Shown: positions 47,768-60,204, numbered from the stretch's first letter. The stretch is 64,000 nt of DNA from Odobenus rosmarus divergens (GCF_000321225.1 NW_004450464.1:2278896-2342895), one strand, 5' to 3'. Made by a program: numbers and translations. The notes: a model not told the origin generated them from the sequence alone.

Positions 47768-48202
47768 TAAAAATCTGTTCTTTTTATTTCCAGTATAAAT
47801 AACATACAGTGTTATATTAGTTACAGATGTCCAATATAATACACCCAAATTTTATACATTACTTAGGGCTACTCACAGTAAATATATGTTTAACCCCTTC
47901 ACCTATTTCACCCATCTTCTCAGCCACTTCCCTTCTGGTAATCACCAGTTTGTTCTCTATATTTAAGAAGGTTTTTTCTCTTTTTCTCATTCATTCGTTT
48001 CGTTTCTTAAATTCCACATATGAATGAAATCTTATGGCATGTCTTTCTCTGACTGACTTACTTCACTTAGCATTGTACTCTATAGATCCATCCAGGTTGT
48101 AGCCAATTGCAGTTTATTCTCACTCTTTTTAATGGCTGTGTAATATTCCACTGCATGTATATATGTGTGTCTATATATATAAACTACATCTTCTCTATCC
48201 AT

Positions 48203-51200
48203 TCATTTATCAATGGACACCTGGGCTCCTTCTTTAATTTGGCTATTGTAAATAATGCTAAAATAAACATGGGGGTTCATATATAATTTCAAATTAGTGT
48301 TTTCATATTCTTTGGTTAAATACCCAGTAGTGGAATTACTGAATCGTATGGTAATTTTACTTTTGTTTGATGAACCTCCATACTGTTTTTCATAGTGACC
48401 AGCTTGCCTTCCCAACAGTGCACGAGGGTTCCTTTTTCTTCACATCCTTGCCAACATTTGTTGTTTCTTGTGTTTTTGATCTTAGCCATTCCTACTGGCA
48501 TGAGGCAGTATCTCATTGTGGTTTTGATTTGCAATTTCCTGATGATTAATGATGTTGAGCATCTTTTCATGTATATGCTGTCTGTTTGTGTCTTCTGCCC
48601 ATTTTTTCATTGGATATTCTGGGGGGTTTTTTGGTATTGAGTTGTATAATTTCTTTATATATTTGGATATTAACCTGTTATTATATATATCACTTACAAA
48701 TATCTTCTCCCACTTAGTAGGTTGTCTTTTTGTTTTATTGATTATTTCCTTCGCTGTGCAAAACCTTTTTAGTTTGGTGTAGTCTCAATAGTTTATTTTT
48801 GCTTTTGTTTCCTTTGCCTTAGGAGACATATCAATAAAAAAGTGGCTATCACCAATGTCAGAGAAATTATTGCCTATGTTCTCTTCTAGAAATGCTACAG
48901 TTTCAGGGGCAACTGAATATCTCTGTCAGTTAAGTGTCTGACTATTGGTTTTGGCTCAGGCCATGATCTCAGGATCATTGGATTGAACCCTGCATTGGTG
49001 TCCATGCTCAGCACAGAGTCTATTTGTGACTCTTTCTCCCTCTTCCTTTCCCCTCACCACCCCTGGCTTGCTCTCTCTTTCTCAAATAAATAAATAAATC
49101 CTTTAAAAAAATGTGATGATTTCAGGTCTCACACTTAGGTCTTTAATCCATTTTGAATTTATTTTTGTGTATGGTGTAAGAAAGTGGTCCTGTTTCATTC
49201 TTTTGCTTGTAGCTATCCAGTTTTCCCAACACCAGCACCATTTGTTGAAGAGACTGTCAATATTCTTGCTCCTTTGTCATAGATTACAAACCATATAATC
49301 ATGGGTTGATTTCTGGGCTCTCTATTCTGTTCTATTGATCTGTCTATTATTGTGCCAGTACCATACTGTTCTGACTATTACAGCTTTGTAGCATATCTTG
49401 AAATATGAGAGTGTAATACTTCTAGTTTTGTTCTTTTTTCTTTTTTCAAGGTTTCTTTGGCTATTCAAGATCTTTTGTGGTTCTATTCAAATTTTAGGAT
49501 TATTTGTCCTACTTCTATGAAAACTACTGTTGGTATTTTGATAGGGATTGCATTAAATCTGTTGATTGCTTTGAATAGTCTTGACATTTTAACAATATTT
49601 ATTCTCCCAATCCATGAGCATGGAATATCTTTGAATTCATGTCTTCATCAATTTCTTTCATCAATGTTTTAGAGTGTTCAGAGCACACACATATTTCATC
49701 TCCTTGGTTAAGTTTATTTCTAGGTGTTTTATTACTTTTGTTGCAATTATAAAAGGAATTGTTTTAATTTCTCTTTCTCTTACTTTATTATTAGTATATA
49801 GAAATGCAATACATTTCTCTATATTGCTTTTATATCTTATGACCTAAGAATTCATTTATCACTTCTAGTTTTTTGGTGGAGTCTCTAGGATTTTCTCTAT
49901 ATATAGTATTCTGTCATCTGATATAATGAAAATTTTACTTCTTTCTTACCAATTTGGATCACTTTTGTTTCTTTTTAATCTCTGTACTATGTTAAATAAA
50001 AGTGGTGAGAGTGGACATCCTCGTGTTGTTTCTGAACTTAGGAGAAAAGTTCTCAGTTTTTCACTATTGAATATGATGTCAGCTGTGGGTTTTTCATATA
50101 TAGAATTTATTATGTTGAGGTATGTTCCTTCTAAACCTACTTTGTTGGGGGTTTTTATCATGAATGGATGTCATATTTTGTCAAATGCTTTTTCTACATC
50201 TATTGAAATGATCATTTGGTTTTTATCCTTTCCATTGTTGATGTGATGTATCCCACTAATTGACTTATGGGTATCGGACCACACTTTCATCCCTGGAATA
50301 AATCCCTCTTGATCATGGTGAATGATTTTTTTAATGTTTTGTTGGATCAGTTTGCTAATATTTTTTTGAGGATTTTGCATCTATGTTTATCAGATATTGG
50401 CCTATTCTCTTTTTTTGTAGTGTCTTTATCTGGTTTGGCCTCATAGAATGAATTTGGAAGCTTTCCTTATAGTTTTTGGAATAGTTTGAGAAGGATAGGA
50501 ATTAACTCTTATTTAAATGTTTGGTAGAATTCACCTGTGAAGCTGTCTGGTCCTGAAACTTTGTTGGGATATTTTTAATTACTTATTCAATTTCATAACT
50601 AGTAATTGATCCTTTCAAATTTTATATTTCTTTCTGATTCAGGTTGGGAGGTTATATGTTTCTAGGAATTTATCCATTCCTTCTAGGTTGTCCAATTTGT
50701 TGACATATAATTGCTCATAATCTCTTAGAATCCATTGAATTTCTATGATGTCAGTTATTTATCCTCTTTCATTTCTGATTTTGTTTATTCGAGTCCTTTT
50801 TCTTCTTCTTCTTCATCTTTTTTTTTTTTTTTTGATGAGTCTGGCTAAAGGTTTATAAATTTTGTTGATCTTTTCAAAGAACCAGCTCCTGCTTTCATTG
50901 ATCTATTTTGCTGTGATTGTTTGTTTGTTTGTTTCTGCTTTAATCTTTATTATTTCCTTCCTTCTACTGATTTTGGGTTTTGTTCTTTTTCTGGATCCTT
51001 TAGGTGTAAGGTTAGATTGTTTATTTGAGATTTTTCTTGCTTCTGGCGGTTGACTTGTATTGCTATACTTTCCTGTTAAAACAGCATTTGTTGCATCCCA
51101 AAGATTTTGGATCATTGTGTTTTCATTTTCCTTTGTTTCCATATAATTTTTTATTTCTTCTTTGATTTCGTGGTTGATCCATTCATTGTTTAGTAGCATG

Positions 51201-52100
51201 TTATTTAATCTCCATGTATTTATGCTCTTTCTAGATTTTCTTCTTGTAGTTGATTTATAGTTTCACAGTGTGGCTACAAAAGATGCATACTATGACTTCA
51301 ATCTTTTTGACTTTGTTGAGACATGTTTTGTGGCCTAACCTGTGATGTGATCTATTTTGGAGAATGTTCCATGGGCGCTTGAAAAGAATGTGTATTCCAC
51401 CATTTTAGGTTAAAGTGTTATGAATATATCTGTTAGAGCCATCTGACCCAATGAGTCATTCAAAGCCACTGTTTCCTTATTGATTTTGTGTTTGGATGAT
51501 CTAACCATTGATTTAAGTAGGATGTTAAAGTCCTCTATTATTATTGTATTACTATTGATTACTTATTTTATGTTTGTCAGTAGCTGCTTCAAGCATTTAG
51601 GTGTTCCCATGTTGGTGTATAAATAATTACAATTGTTATATGTTCTTTTTGAATTGTTCTCTTTATGATTATATAGTGTCCTTCTTTGTCTCTTGTTATT
51701 TTTTTTGTTTTAAAGTCTATTTTGTCCAATAAGAGTATTACTACCCCAGATTTTTTTTCACTTCCATTTCCATGATAAATACTTGTCCATTCCTTCACTT
51801 TCTATCTGTATGTGCCTTTAGGTCTGAAATGAGTTTGTCTTGTAGGCAGCATATAGATAGGTCTTGCTATTTTATCCATTCCATCACCTTATGTCTTTTG
51901 ATTAGAGCATTTAGTCCATTTACATTCAAAGTAATTATTGATAGGTATGTACTTATTGCCCTTTCATTACTTGTTTTTTGGTTGTTTTTGTATTTCTTCT
52001 CTGTCCCTTTCTTGCTCTGTTCTCTTGTGGTTTTCTGGCTTTCTTTAGTGGATTACTTTCCTGTTATTCTTTGTACATCTATTACTGGTTTTTTATTTGT
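48203..52100 (-). pseudogene. L1 ORF2 (endonuclease, reverse transcriptase, Cys-rich end), dead
   Basis: Pieces appear in the right order on the minus strand. Endonuclease text lies at 51589-51960 (GVVILLLDKIDFKTKKITRD, then GHYIIIKRTIQKEHITIVII). A linker lies at 50903-51199. Reverse transcriptase pieces lie at 50171-50380 ([23 protein letters not shown]) and 49946-50161 ([13 protein letters not shown]). The C-terminal region is at 48203-48570. The Cys-rich motif is damaged: [20 protein letters not shown] lacks the last Cys. Each piece is in a different frame. The SINE at 48908-49110 splits it further. It was the enzyme of target-primed reverse transcription when intact. Confidence 0.85.
48901..49126 (+). 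mobile_element. Older CAN SINE inside the L1 ORF2
   Basis: SINE 48908-49110: 'tcagttaagtgtctgactat', 'ttggctcaggccatgatctc', 'ggattgaaccctgcattgg', 'ccatgctcagcacagagtct', CT-rich body, 'ctcaaataaataaataaat'. It is more diverged than the other SINEs. Flanks 'tttcagg' at 48901-48907 and 49120-49126 look like the inner end of the target-site duplication. The L1 sentence resumes at 'tctcacacttaggtctttaa'. Confidence 0.85.
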
Positions 52101-52299
52101 GGTTACCTTTAGTTTTATATATAACATTTTATGAATATAGCAGTCTATATTAAGTTGATGGTCACTTAAGTTTGAGCCCATTCTAAATGCACTAAGTTTT
52201 TACTCCTCTCCTCTCCTCGTTTTAGGTATATAGTATCATATTACATCATTTATTTTGTGAATCCCTTGACAGATTTTTATAGATGTTCTTAATTTTACT

Positions 52300-53186
52300 G
52301 CTTTTGTGCTTCCTAATTTTCTTACTCCTACTTAGGGTCTTTCCTTTCCAGTCAGTCCCTTTAACATTTCTTGTAAAGCTAGCTTAGTGGTGATGAATTC
52401 CTTTACCTTTTGTTTGTCTGGGAAATTCTATCTCTCCTTCTATTCTGAATGATAGCCTTACTGGATAGAGTTTTCTTGATTGCAGGCTTTATCCTCTCAC
52501 CACCATCATGCCACTCCCTCTGGCCTGCTAAGTTTCTGCTGAAAAATCCACTGATTGCCTTGTGGGTTTTCCCTTATATGTGTCTGTTTTACTTTTTCTT
52601 GCTGCTTTTTGAAATTCTCCCTTTATCATTACTGTTTTGCTGTTTGAATTACAATCTGCCTTGGGTGTACCTTGTTGATTTTGCTGGGGCTCTCTGTCCC
52701 TCCTGGATCTGGACTTCTGTTTCCTTCCCCAGATTTGGGGATTTTTCAGCTATTATTTCTTCAAATACATTTTCTATCCTCTTTTCTCTCTCTTCTCCTT
52801 CTTGGGTCCCTATAATGTGAATGTTATTATGCTTGATTGTGTTGAGTTCCCTTAATCTATTCTCATTTTTATTACTACAGCTTGATTGATTTCCATAACT
52901 CTGTCCTCCAGGTTGTTGATCCATTCTTCTGCTTCCCCTAGCCTACTATGTATTTTCTCTAGTGTATTTTTAGCCATTGAATTAGCTCTAATTGGTTCTT
53001 TTTTGTTTTCTATACCCTTGTTAAGGCTCTCACAGAGGTCCTCTACTCTTTTCTCAAGTCCAGTGAGCATCTTTATAACCATTTAAATTTCCTAGCAGAC
53101 ATATTACTTATCTCTGTTTCATTTTGCTCTCTTGCTGTGTTTTTGTCCTGTTCTTTCAATTGGGACATATTTTTCTGTCTACTCAT
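52300..53186 (-). pseudogene. L1 ORF1 (RNA-binding coiled-coil protein), dead
   Basis: The start Met is most likely at 53186-53184, giving MSRQKNMSQLKEQDKNTARE, the usual carnivore-type ORF1 N-terminus. Then follow a Glu/Lys-rich coiled-coil (RVEDLCESLNKGIENKKEPI and HSRLGEAEEWINNLEDRVME in 52852-53082) and the RRM-side text NNIHIIGTQEGEEREKRIEN (52649-52924). Three overlapping frames show frameshifts. ORF1p normally trimerises and coats L1 RNA in the cytoplasmic particle. The C-terminal end near 52300 is approximate. Confidence 0.85.
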
Positions 53187-54637
53187 TTTGTCTAACTCTC
53201 TGTGTTTCTCTGTGTTGGGAAAGTCAGCTATGTCTCTTTCTCTTAAAAGTAGCAGTCTTTTGAAGAGTTCCTGTAGTCCCCTGCAGTACAGTATCTCCTG
53301 TTCCCCAGGAACTAGCACTTCAGAGGTGTCTCCTGTGTGTGTTGTGTCCACCCTGCTATTGTGGCTGAGTTGCATTTGCCTTCAGTCCAGGCATCTTCAA
53401 TGGCTCTCTTTGCCTGTTGTGGGCAGGGTTTGGTCCCTGTGTTGTTAGTGGGCCAGTCTGGGGCTGCCTTGTGCTGGAGTTGGGTCAGACAAGGCATTTG
53501 CCAGAGCTACAGTTATACCAAACTGCAGGATACTGTCCCTGTATTGTCCCCTGAAAAGCTTTTGTGGGTGGGCAGGGGCTTCAGTCCGACAAATATATGC
53601 CTCCAGCGCACTTCTAGAGCCAAAGTCAAATTCGTGTGGTTATATTTCCCTTTTCCTAGGTCAGGAGTCACTTTCCAGTAGTGCTGGCTCCTGTCAGGCC
53701 TCCTTGCACACTACTACACTTGCGGTGCCACTTTGGATTCCAGTGAAGGGTGGTTAGAAGGGGCAGTCCATCGTAGAACTCGGTGGCCAGGCATGTGGTG
53801 TCAGCAAGGTTTGTTTGAGCTGGTCTCCTGTAGGAGGAGACCTGTTGCTGCTCTGGAGAACTGCTGAGGGTGGGTTGGAGGGAGTAGGTCTGCAGAAGAG
53901 CTGGGGGGCAAGATGTGCTGTTAGCAAGCTAGATGGAGATAGTTGGTATCAAGTTGGTTCTTACAGGTGTCTGTGTATGTAGGCTAGGGGGCAGGGGAGG
54001 GAAATGGTGCTTACCAGCTCTTTTGTTCTTGGAGAAGTCTCTTAAAAATCCCCGTCCTTCCAGAACATGTTCTGAGGTCAGTAAATAAATTTCATTCCCC
54101 TATACCACAGGCATTTTATGAAACTGCTGCTTCCATGCTGTATCTCAGAGGGGCTGTTTGTTATGTTGTCTCTTTGAGGGAAGGGACTCAGTTACCTATG
54201 ACCCTCTGGCTCTCCAAAAGCTGAGCCCAGTGATATTTAAAGTTCCAGGTATTAAGCCCCACTGATTGTAAGAATTCATGAAGTTAACCTCCTTTGTTTT
54301 CAAAGCCAAATGTGATGGGGATTTGTCTTCCACGTGGGTCTCCTTTGCCTGTGGTGTGTGGGTTCTGCCTCGCACCTTTCTCCATGACTGTGGTGTCCCT
54401 CCTTCCTATGGACAACCTCACAAGTCATTTGGCTCCCAACCATGCCTTTGGCCTGCCTACCCATTTTTATGTGGACTCGTCTCTGCTTTTAGTTGCAGAT
54501 AGTCTGTTCTTACAGTCTTTGGGTCATTTTCTGGGTTATTACACTGATGTGGGTATTATCTAGTTGTATCCATGGGACAAGGTGAGTTTAGAATCCTCTT
54601 ACTCTACCATCTTCCATGGAAGTCCTAAAAATCTGTT

Positions 54638-55042
54638 TTTGATATGTCTGTACAGAGGGGGAGAATTTAAGTTTTGGTGGGAGCACACATTTTCTTGAAT
54701 TTTGATTTTAATATAAATATATGCTATTGGCTATGACTATTAAAAATCAGAATAAAAAGCATTCCTCTCTTATTTTCAAAAAATATCTTCTACTTGGTTC
54801 CAAATAAAAGCTTAATTTAAGAGTTTTCAAAAACTATAAATTAAAAATCCACATTTATATACCATTTATAATCCAATAAATCCAAAAAACAATTTAATAT
54901 GTCATCATAAAATCTTTCATACTCATAAACTTATTACTGTTTTGAGGTTTTCTCTTATCTTTTTCGCCAAACACTAAACTTTTAAAATTATTGTTTATAA
55001 TACTTGTATATCTTTCTCTTATACTATTGTACTTTGATTTAA
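54638..55042. other. AT-rich sequence, no feature recognised
   Basis: Unique spacer. Confidence 0.4.
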
Positions 55043-55255
55043 AAAAAAAAAATCAGGGGGCGCCTGGGTGGCTCAGTTGGTTTAGCAACTGCCTTCGGTT
55101 CAGGTCATGATCTTGGAGTCCTGGGATCAAGTCCCACATCGGGCTCCCTGCTCAGCGGGGAGTCTGCTTCTCCCTCTGACCCTCTTCCCTCTCGTGCTCT
55201 CTATCTCTCATTCTCTCTCTCTCGCAAATAAATAAAATCTTAAAAAAAAATCAGG
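55043..55255 (+). mobile_element. CAN SINE, full length, plus strand
   Basis: Element 55057-55241: 'ggcgcctgggtggctcagtt', 'gggatcaagtcccacatcgg', 'gggctccctgctcagcgggg', CT body, 'gcaaataaataaaatctt'. The flanking A-run plus TCAGG is repeated at 55043-55056 and 55242-55255. It is closely similar to the copy at 45.6 kb and therefore of the same young subfamily. Confidence 0.95.
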
Positions 55256-57540
55256 AGTAGCCTCTAAATTTTATCAAGTATGGTTATTTGTGTTTATTGA
55301 TTTAATTTTATTGTTACTTTGATTTGTTGATTTGTTTTCTTAGCTTCTTTAAGCTTCTGCAAATTTGGAAGTTCTAGTCTAGATATATACGTATAACTCA
55401 AAATGAGGAAAGAAAAAAAGTAAAGAAGATTTAGAAACCTTGAGGTTTAAGGTAATGCCTATCTAGACAAGTCCTGGAAGATAATTTTCATCTTAAAGTA
55501 GGGATAAAGTAAAACCATCAGTCCTTAACACCTTTTACAAAGCCTGTTCCACTATTTACTGAATGGTTTGATTTGTCACTGAACTCACATGGTTGTCCCT
55601 ACTCTCTTTGTCTTTAATGCTCTGATAACCATTTGTTTGTGCTTTGGATGCTGTGTGCCTTATTTAGATGTTTTCTGACATAACTATCTGTTTCCTGGTT
55701 CTTTTTCATTCCAAGAGTCTATTCTTCCTACTCCAAATTTGCTCTTAGCTTCTTATTCCTCCCTGCAAGATCCTGAGAACTAAGAAGTTTCACTTTTCCT
55801 GAAATTATCCAGCACTCAATATCTTGCTGCTGTTTATTTGACCAAAATTTCCTTACCAAGACAGAAAAACAACTGAAGGATTCTTCATTAGATAATTTTG
55901 CTCTCAGTAATTAATCAGAACAAATGTATCACAAAGAATGATAGTGTCATTGTGTGACCTATAGTTTGAGGAAATTGGAAATAGTTGAAAAGCCACAGTG
56001 GAAGCTACTCACGGCATCAAGAATAGGTACATAAAATTCTTGTAGAGTCTGTCAATATCAAAGGGACGATGTAGAGGATCAATTGAAACCCAATATTGTG
56101 CTTATCTTCAAAATCTTATAGGCACAACATTTACCTTACTATGTTAGAATTTGATCTTTTTATTTTCCTCCTTGTGTTTGAGGGAATTGGGCTTTTTTTG
56201 TGGTAAATGCATCATCTTTATTTTAAAATATCTTGTCTTTCATTCATTAGTTCCAATAGACAGGAAATTGAAACTTCTATTACTCAAAATCATTCATCCA
56301 TGACTTAGTGAATGCTGTCCTTGTTAAGTTCCTTGGGTTAGATACTCCATGATTGGTGACCTTCATCTTGTTCAGTTGAATTGATTAAAACAAATTGTAT
56401 GAAAATTAAATGCAAGCTGTATTTATATAATGAAAAGAGAATGTGATAAACTGACAATATCTAGAATTTCAAATGTAAGGACTATTTTGCTGTCATAGTC
56501 AAAGTTCCTATTTCTCTGAGGATTGAATTCTTTTAGCACAATAGGTACTCTCCATACACTTCGAAAATAAGAAGATAAATGTTTGGGTCTTATTTTGTCT
56601 TTAAACAGCAAAACATACATCTTTTTTAAATTCCTTTTATGTCATTATGGACAACTTTTTTCTTAATAGTAAAATTACTACAATAGGACATTTAGTTAAG
56701 TGAAAGCAGGCCATTAGGTCTATTTAAAATAAGTTTCTGTTCATTTTTTTACCTTTTGTGAGAATATTTGGGAAATATTTTAAAACGGTGGATAGTTGCT
56801 TTGCTAAATGTTAGCTACTAGAATCTGAAAGTGTTAAATGTCTGAGTTGCTCTTCAACTATTGGAGAACGGCTGAAGCAGCAGGGAAAATGTGTTCTGGT
56901 AATTGATTTCTCTCCTTTATGTTTCTATCTACATCTCTATTCAGGTTTTGCTTGGTGATATTGGTTTCGTGGTCAGCATACACCACTCTGCCACAAACAC
57001 ATCATGGCTTAGGCAGATTGTTTCTCCTCTCTGATTCTGTTTCTTCATATAGAAAGGATGAATATGGGCCATATCTCCACAATAACTCCCAGTTCTAAAT
57101 TTCTGAGACTCTAAGACTGATTGACTCCCTTCGCATTCCCAGGTTAGCCCTGGCTGATCTACTGCTGCATTTTTGCACTTCTTTCTGTCAGATAATACAG
57201 ATGTTGTTAATGTCAATAGATCCAGATACAACAAAGATGAGGACATGATCATAGGAAATACTATGTGTGATTAAACTATACTTTATATAGATAAAACACT
57301 ATATACTAAGTTTTTAAATATTTTTGTTGAGAAAATGATTTATGGGATAAAAATAGCAATTCCAATTAAACAAAACACACTTTTTTAATTTGTGGAATTA
57401 TATTCTAAAGAATATCTATAGCATTTCCAGTTATATATTCTCCTGTTCTTACTGACAGTCTATATAAAGCCCTGTTTTTCTGATGTTTACAAAATATAAC
57501 ATTATTTTCAAACTGGAGGATCAGGTATACTTGATGCTTT
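55256..57540. other. Unique sequence, no gene recognised
   Basis: Possible weak MIR text at about 57010-57090 ('ctgattctgtttcttcatat'). The 103-codon minus frame at 56941-57252 has no recognisable product. Confidence 0.35.
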
Positions 57541-57637
57541 GTCTTTTCTGTTTGTTCCCCCCACCCCGCCCCCCAGTGGAAAACAAATTGCTGAAGCAGC
57601 ACCTGTAGCTTAGGTGCTTTTCTCTGTAGATTCTTCT
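57541..57637 (+). other. C-rich tract ending in a possible 3' splice site
   Basis: 'cttttctgtttgttcccccc', then ACCCCGCCCCCCAG (AG at 57575-57576), is a strong-looking polypyrimidine tract and acceptor on the plus strand. Downstream sequence (TGGAAAACAAATTGC...) hits a stop soon in the frames I checked, and no good donor follows. On the minus strand the same tract is G-runs of 6, 4 and 6. Confidence 0.2.
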
Positions 57638-57865
57638 ACAGAAAAATATCCATGACGCTTTAATCCAAACCCAAATATTTTGGAGTCTTCCTAAAAACAT
57701 TAACTTTGTTAATTTTTTCTCTATTCTACATAAAACACAATTGCAAATGCATATAAACATTCACAGAAAACTAATCACTAAGCAACATTTTAAAAAAGAT
57801 ATGCTATTTTATTATTAATAATTTATATTATATAGGAATACATAAAGGACAAACATAGGCATGAC

Positions 57866-58093
57866 AGTGTTTTATCTTTCTTTTTTTTTTTTAAAGATTT
57901 TATTTATTTATTTGACAGAGAGAGACAGTGAGAGCAGGAACACAAGCAGGGGAGTGGGAGAGGGAGAAGCAGGCTTCCCGCTGAGCAGGGAGCCCGATGT
58001 GGGACTTGATCCCAGGACCCTGGGATCATGACCTGAGCTGAAGGCAGATGCTTAACGACTGAGCCACCCAGGCGCCCAGTGTTTTATCTTTCT
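57866..58093 (-). mobile_element. CAN SINE, minus strand
   Basis: SINE 57882-58077: T-run, 'aagattttatttatttattt', 'gacagagagagacagtgaga', 'gcaggcttcccgctgagcag', 'gggatcatgacctgagctga', ending 'gagccacccaggcgccc'. The perfect 16-base target-site duplication 'agtgttttatctttct' is at 57866-57881 and 58078-58093. The head differs (CAGTCGTTAAGCATCTGCC type) from the 45.6 and 55.1 kb copies, so it belongs to a second subfamily. Confidence 0.95.
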
Positions 58094-58754
58094 AAGTGTG
58101 CTTTAGAATCAGTGATAGACTCATCAAATTCTCTTTTAACTACCCTATTACTGACAAATGTACAGAAAAATACTTGCTTAAAAATCAAGCAAAATACACA
58201 TATAGCATTTGTAGTCTTTACAAAATCTCAAAGAGCTTTGATTTTCCCATTGTTTAAATAGCACAAAGATATTTTAAAATATAGCCATCTAGTTAAAATA
58301 AATTTCTGATTATTTTATAGATTCTTTTGCTTTTATCACCATATTATCTCCATTTCTTCAGGCAAATAATGCATAGTTGACTATATTTTCCTTCTAGGTT
58401 GTCACTTTCCAACTGGAGTCAGGCCTTGCTTGGCCAAGATTTTAACCCAATACCCTGTCCTGAGGAATGAGCATAGACTATCACATCTAATGGTCTTTGT
58501 TTAAATACTGATTCTCTTTTTTCATAGTGTGACTTTGGTTAATTACATTAAATTTTTTGGTATCCATTCCCTCTTCTTTAAAATTTAATATATACTTCAG
58601 AGTTTGTGAGAACTCCATTGAATGAAAAAAATATTATGATATATTCAAACTACAAAGTGCTGCACAAAGAATCAATTCTCTCAGAAAATTGAATGAGGAG
58701 TGTTACTCACATCATACTTTTCTAAACAAGCCCAAGTCCATGTCTGGAATTAGA
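58094..58754. other. Unique sequence
   Basis: No feature recognised. Confidence 0.4.
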
Positions 58755-58965
58755 TCCAGACCTGGGTTAAGATCCAATTCCTGATACCCATTCCTTGAAT
58801 CAACAAAAGCAAATTGCAGAGCTTCACCATGTATCAGTCTCCTTATCTATATATCAGGGATTAAAACATTGCCTTCATCATGGTTTTTATTGTAAATATT
58901 AAATGAGAAAATGTAAGTAATGCACCTATCTCAGTGCTTAGCATTAGGAAGTACCCCTGAGTATG
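58755..58965 (+). repeat. MIR
   Basis: 'gacctgggttaagatccaat' then 'cagtctccttatctatatat', 'cagggattaaaacattgcc', 'gtaaatattaaatgagaaaa' and 'tctcagtgcttagcattagg' give the MIR order from head to tail. Confidence 0.7.
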
Positions 58966-59243
58966 AGCTGTGATGTGAAGAAGGTTGTTGTATGTAATAA
59001 TGGGCCCTCCACTATAAACAGATAAGTGATAAATTCTGTAATATGAGTATACTGAAATCCAGAAACATACAAGGGCAGCTCACCCAGCCTTCGCCTCAGA
59101 ACTATATCACCTTTTACCTAGTTCTTCAAACAAAAATATATGTATATTAGTTGATTCTTTTCCTCATCCACCCTCTCCCACATCCTCTCCTCTTCTCTAA
59201 CCCATCCGGATAGACTTTCTGATCTACCAGCAAATTATATTTT

Positions 59244-59357
59244 CAGTTTTTATGCTTTTTTAAAATATTTTATTGTTATGTTAATCACCATACATTACAT
59301 CATTAGTTTTTGATGTAGTGTTCCATGATTCATTGTTTGTGCAGTTTTTATGCTTTT
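59244..59357 (-). mobile_element. 82-bp L1 3' end with 16-bp target-site duplication
   Basis: Insert 59260-59341: a short T-rich part, then 'gttatgttaatcaccataca' and 'gttccatgattcattgtttg', the antisense of the carnivore L1 terminus. The flank 'cagtttttatgctttt' is identical at 59244-59259 and 59342-59357. It is an extremely 5'-truncated insertion. Confidence 0.92.
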
Positions 59358-59399
59358 ATTTCCACTGCCACCACTCTAAAGGAAGCCACCATCTTTTTT

Positions 59400-60110
59400 T
59401 TTCTTTTTAAGTACTTATTGCCTCCAAATTAGATGTCCTGCTCACCTTTTTACTCCCCGTCTGAATGCATTCTCCTTGGAACAGCCAGAGTTACCTTTAT
59501 AAAATATACATAAGGTAGTCCTTCCCATACCTTCACCATATTGAAAGTAGAATGAAACTAACATCCCCTGTTGTAGTCTGGACTGCATTCTATCCTAACT
59601 CCTTCCTGTATCTCCAAGATCAACTTATTACCCTACCCCCTTCTGCCTCAGGTTCTTGCAATGTTAGTGCACCTGGGAGCCATTGAACTTGTCGTTCCCT
59701 TTGTCCTGAACATTTTCCCCTATCTCCCCATACCACCTTGGCTAACTGGCTCCATCTCATACTCTGTAAGGTCCACACTAGGGTCACTTTCTCAAATAAG
59801 CTGTTCTTAAGCTCTCCAGTGAAAATAGCTCTCAATACGTTGCCAAAATACTCCAATATAATCCTAATGAGATCCTCCACTGAAATTATCCCGTCTAAAA
59901 TTAGCTTTATATTTATCTCTATACATGTTTCTTATCTGCTTTTGCACTGTCTCCCTTACCCCCAGAATATAATTTACCTGGGATTATGACCCTTACCTGT
60001 CTTGTCCAGTACTATGACTATAGCCTATTAAAATCTGTCTAATATGTGATATATGCTCATTAAATACAGATTTAATGATTAATGGACTGAATTAATGAAG
60101 AAATGAAAGA
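59400..60110 (+). repeat. L2 LINE 3' end
   Basis: 'cttggaacagccagagttac', 'ccatattgaaagtagaatga', 'ccacactagggtcactttct', 'ttttgcactgtctcccttac', 'tcttgtccagtactatgact', ending near 'ttaatggactgaattaatga'. The blocks follow the L2 3' order. Confidence 0.7.
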
Positions 60111-60204
60111 ATTAAATGATGAAGTTCGCAAGTACATAGGCTATATTTTTCTATCAATAATCAATCACTTCTTGCTAAATCACTGGGTTTGAGCTAGGCC
60201 TAAC

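Larger units (their letters stand above)
47768..54637 (-). mobile_element. Near full-length L1, decayed, with a nested SINE
   Basis: The element spans 47780-54625 (about 6.85 kb, about 6.64 kb without the SINE). The 12-base flank 'taaaaatctgtt' occurs at 47768-47779 and 54626-54637. On the minus strand the order is 5' UTR (54625 to about 53190, opening GGAAGATGGTAGAGTAAGAG), ORF1 (to about 52300), ORF2 (about 52100 to 48200) and 3' UTR (to 47780). Both ORFs are broken by many stops and indels. It is the only copy here with all parts. A CAN SINE at 48908-49110 inserted later. Confidence 0.93.

Noticed and set aside
52449..52820. 123-codon plus-strand hydrophobic ORF
   Set aside because: Antisense to ORF1 of the full-length L1; same artefact.
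53337..53681. 114-codon plus-strand ORF in the L1 5' UTR, possibly an ORF0-like antisense frame
   Set aside because: Primate ORF0 is lineage-specific. Here the element is decayed and nothing ties this frame to that role.
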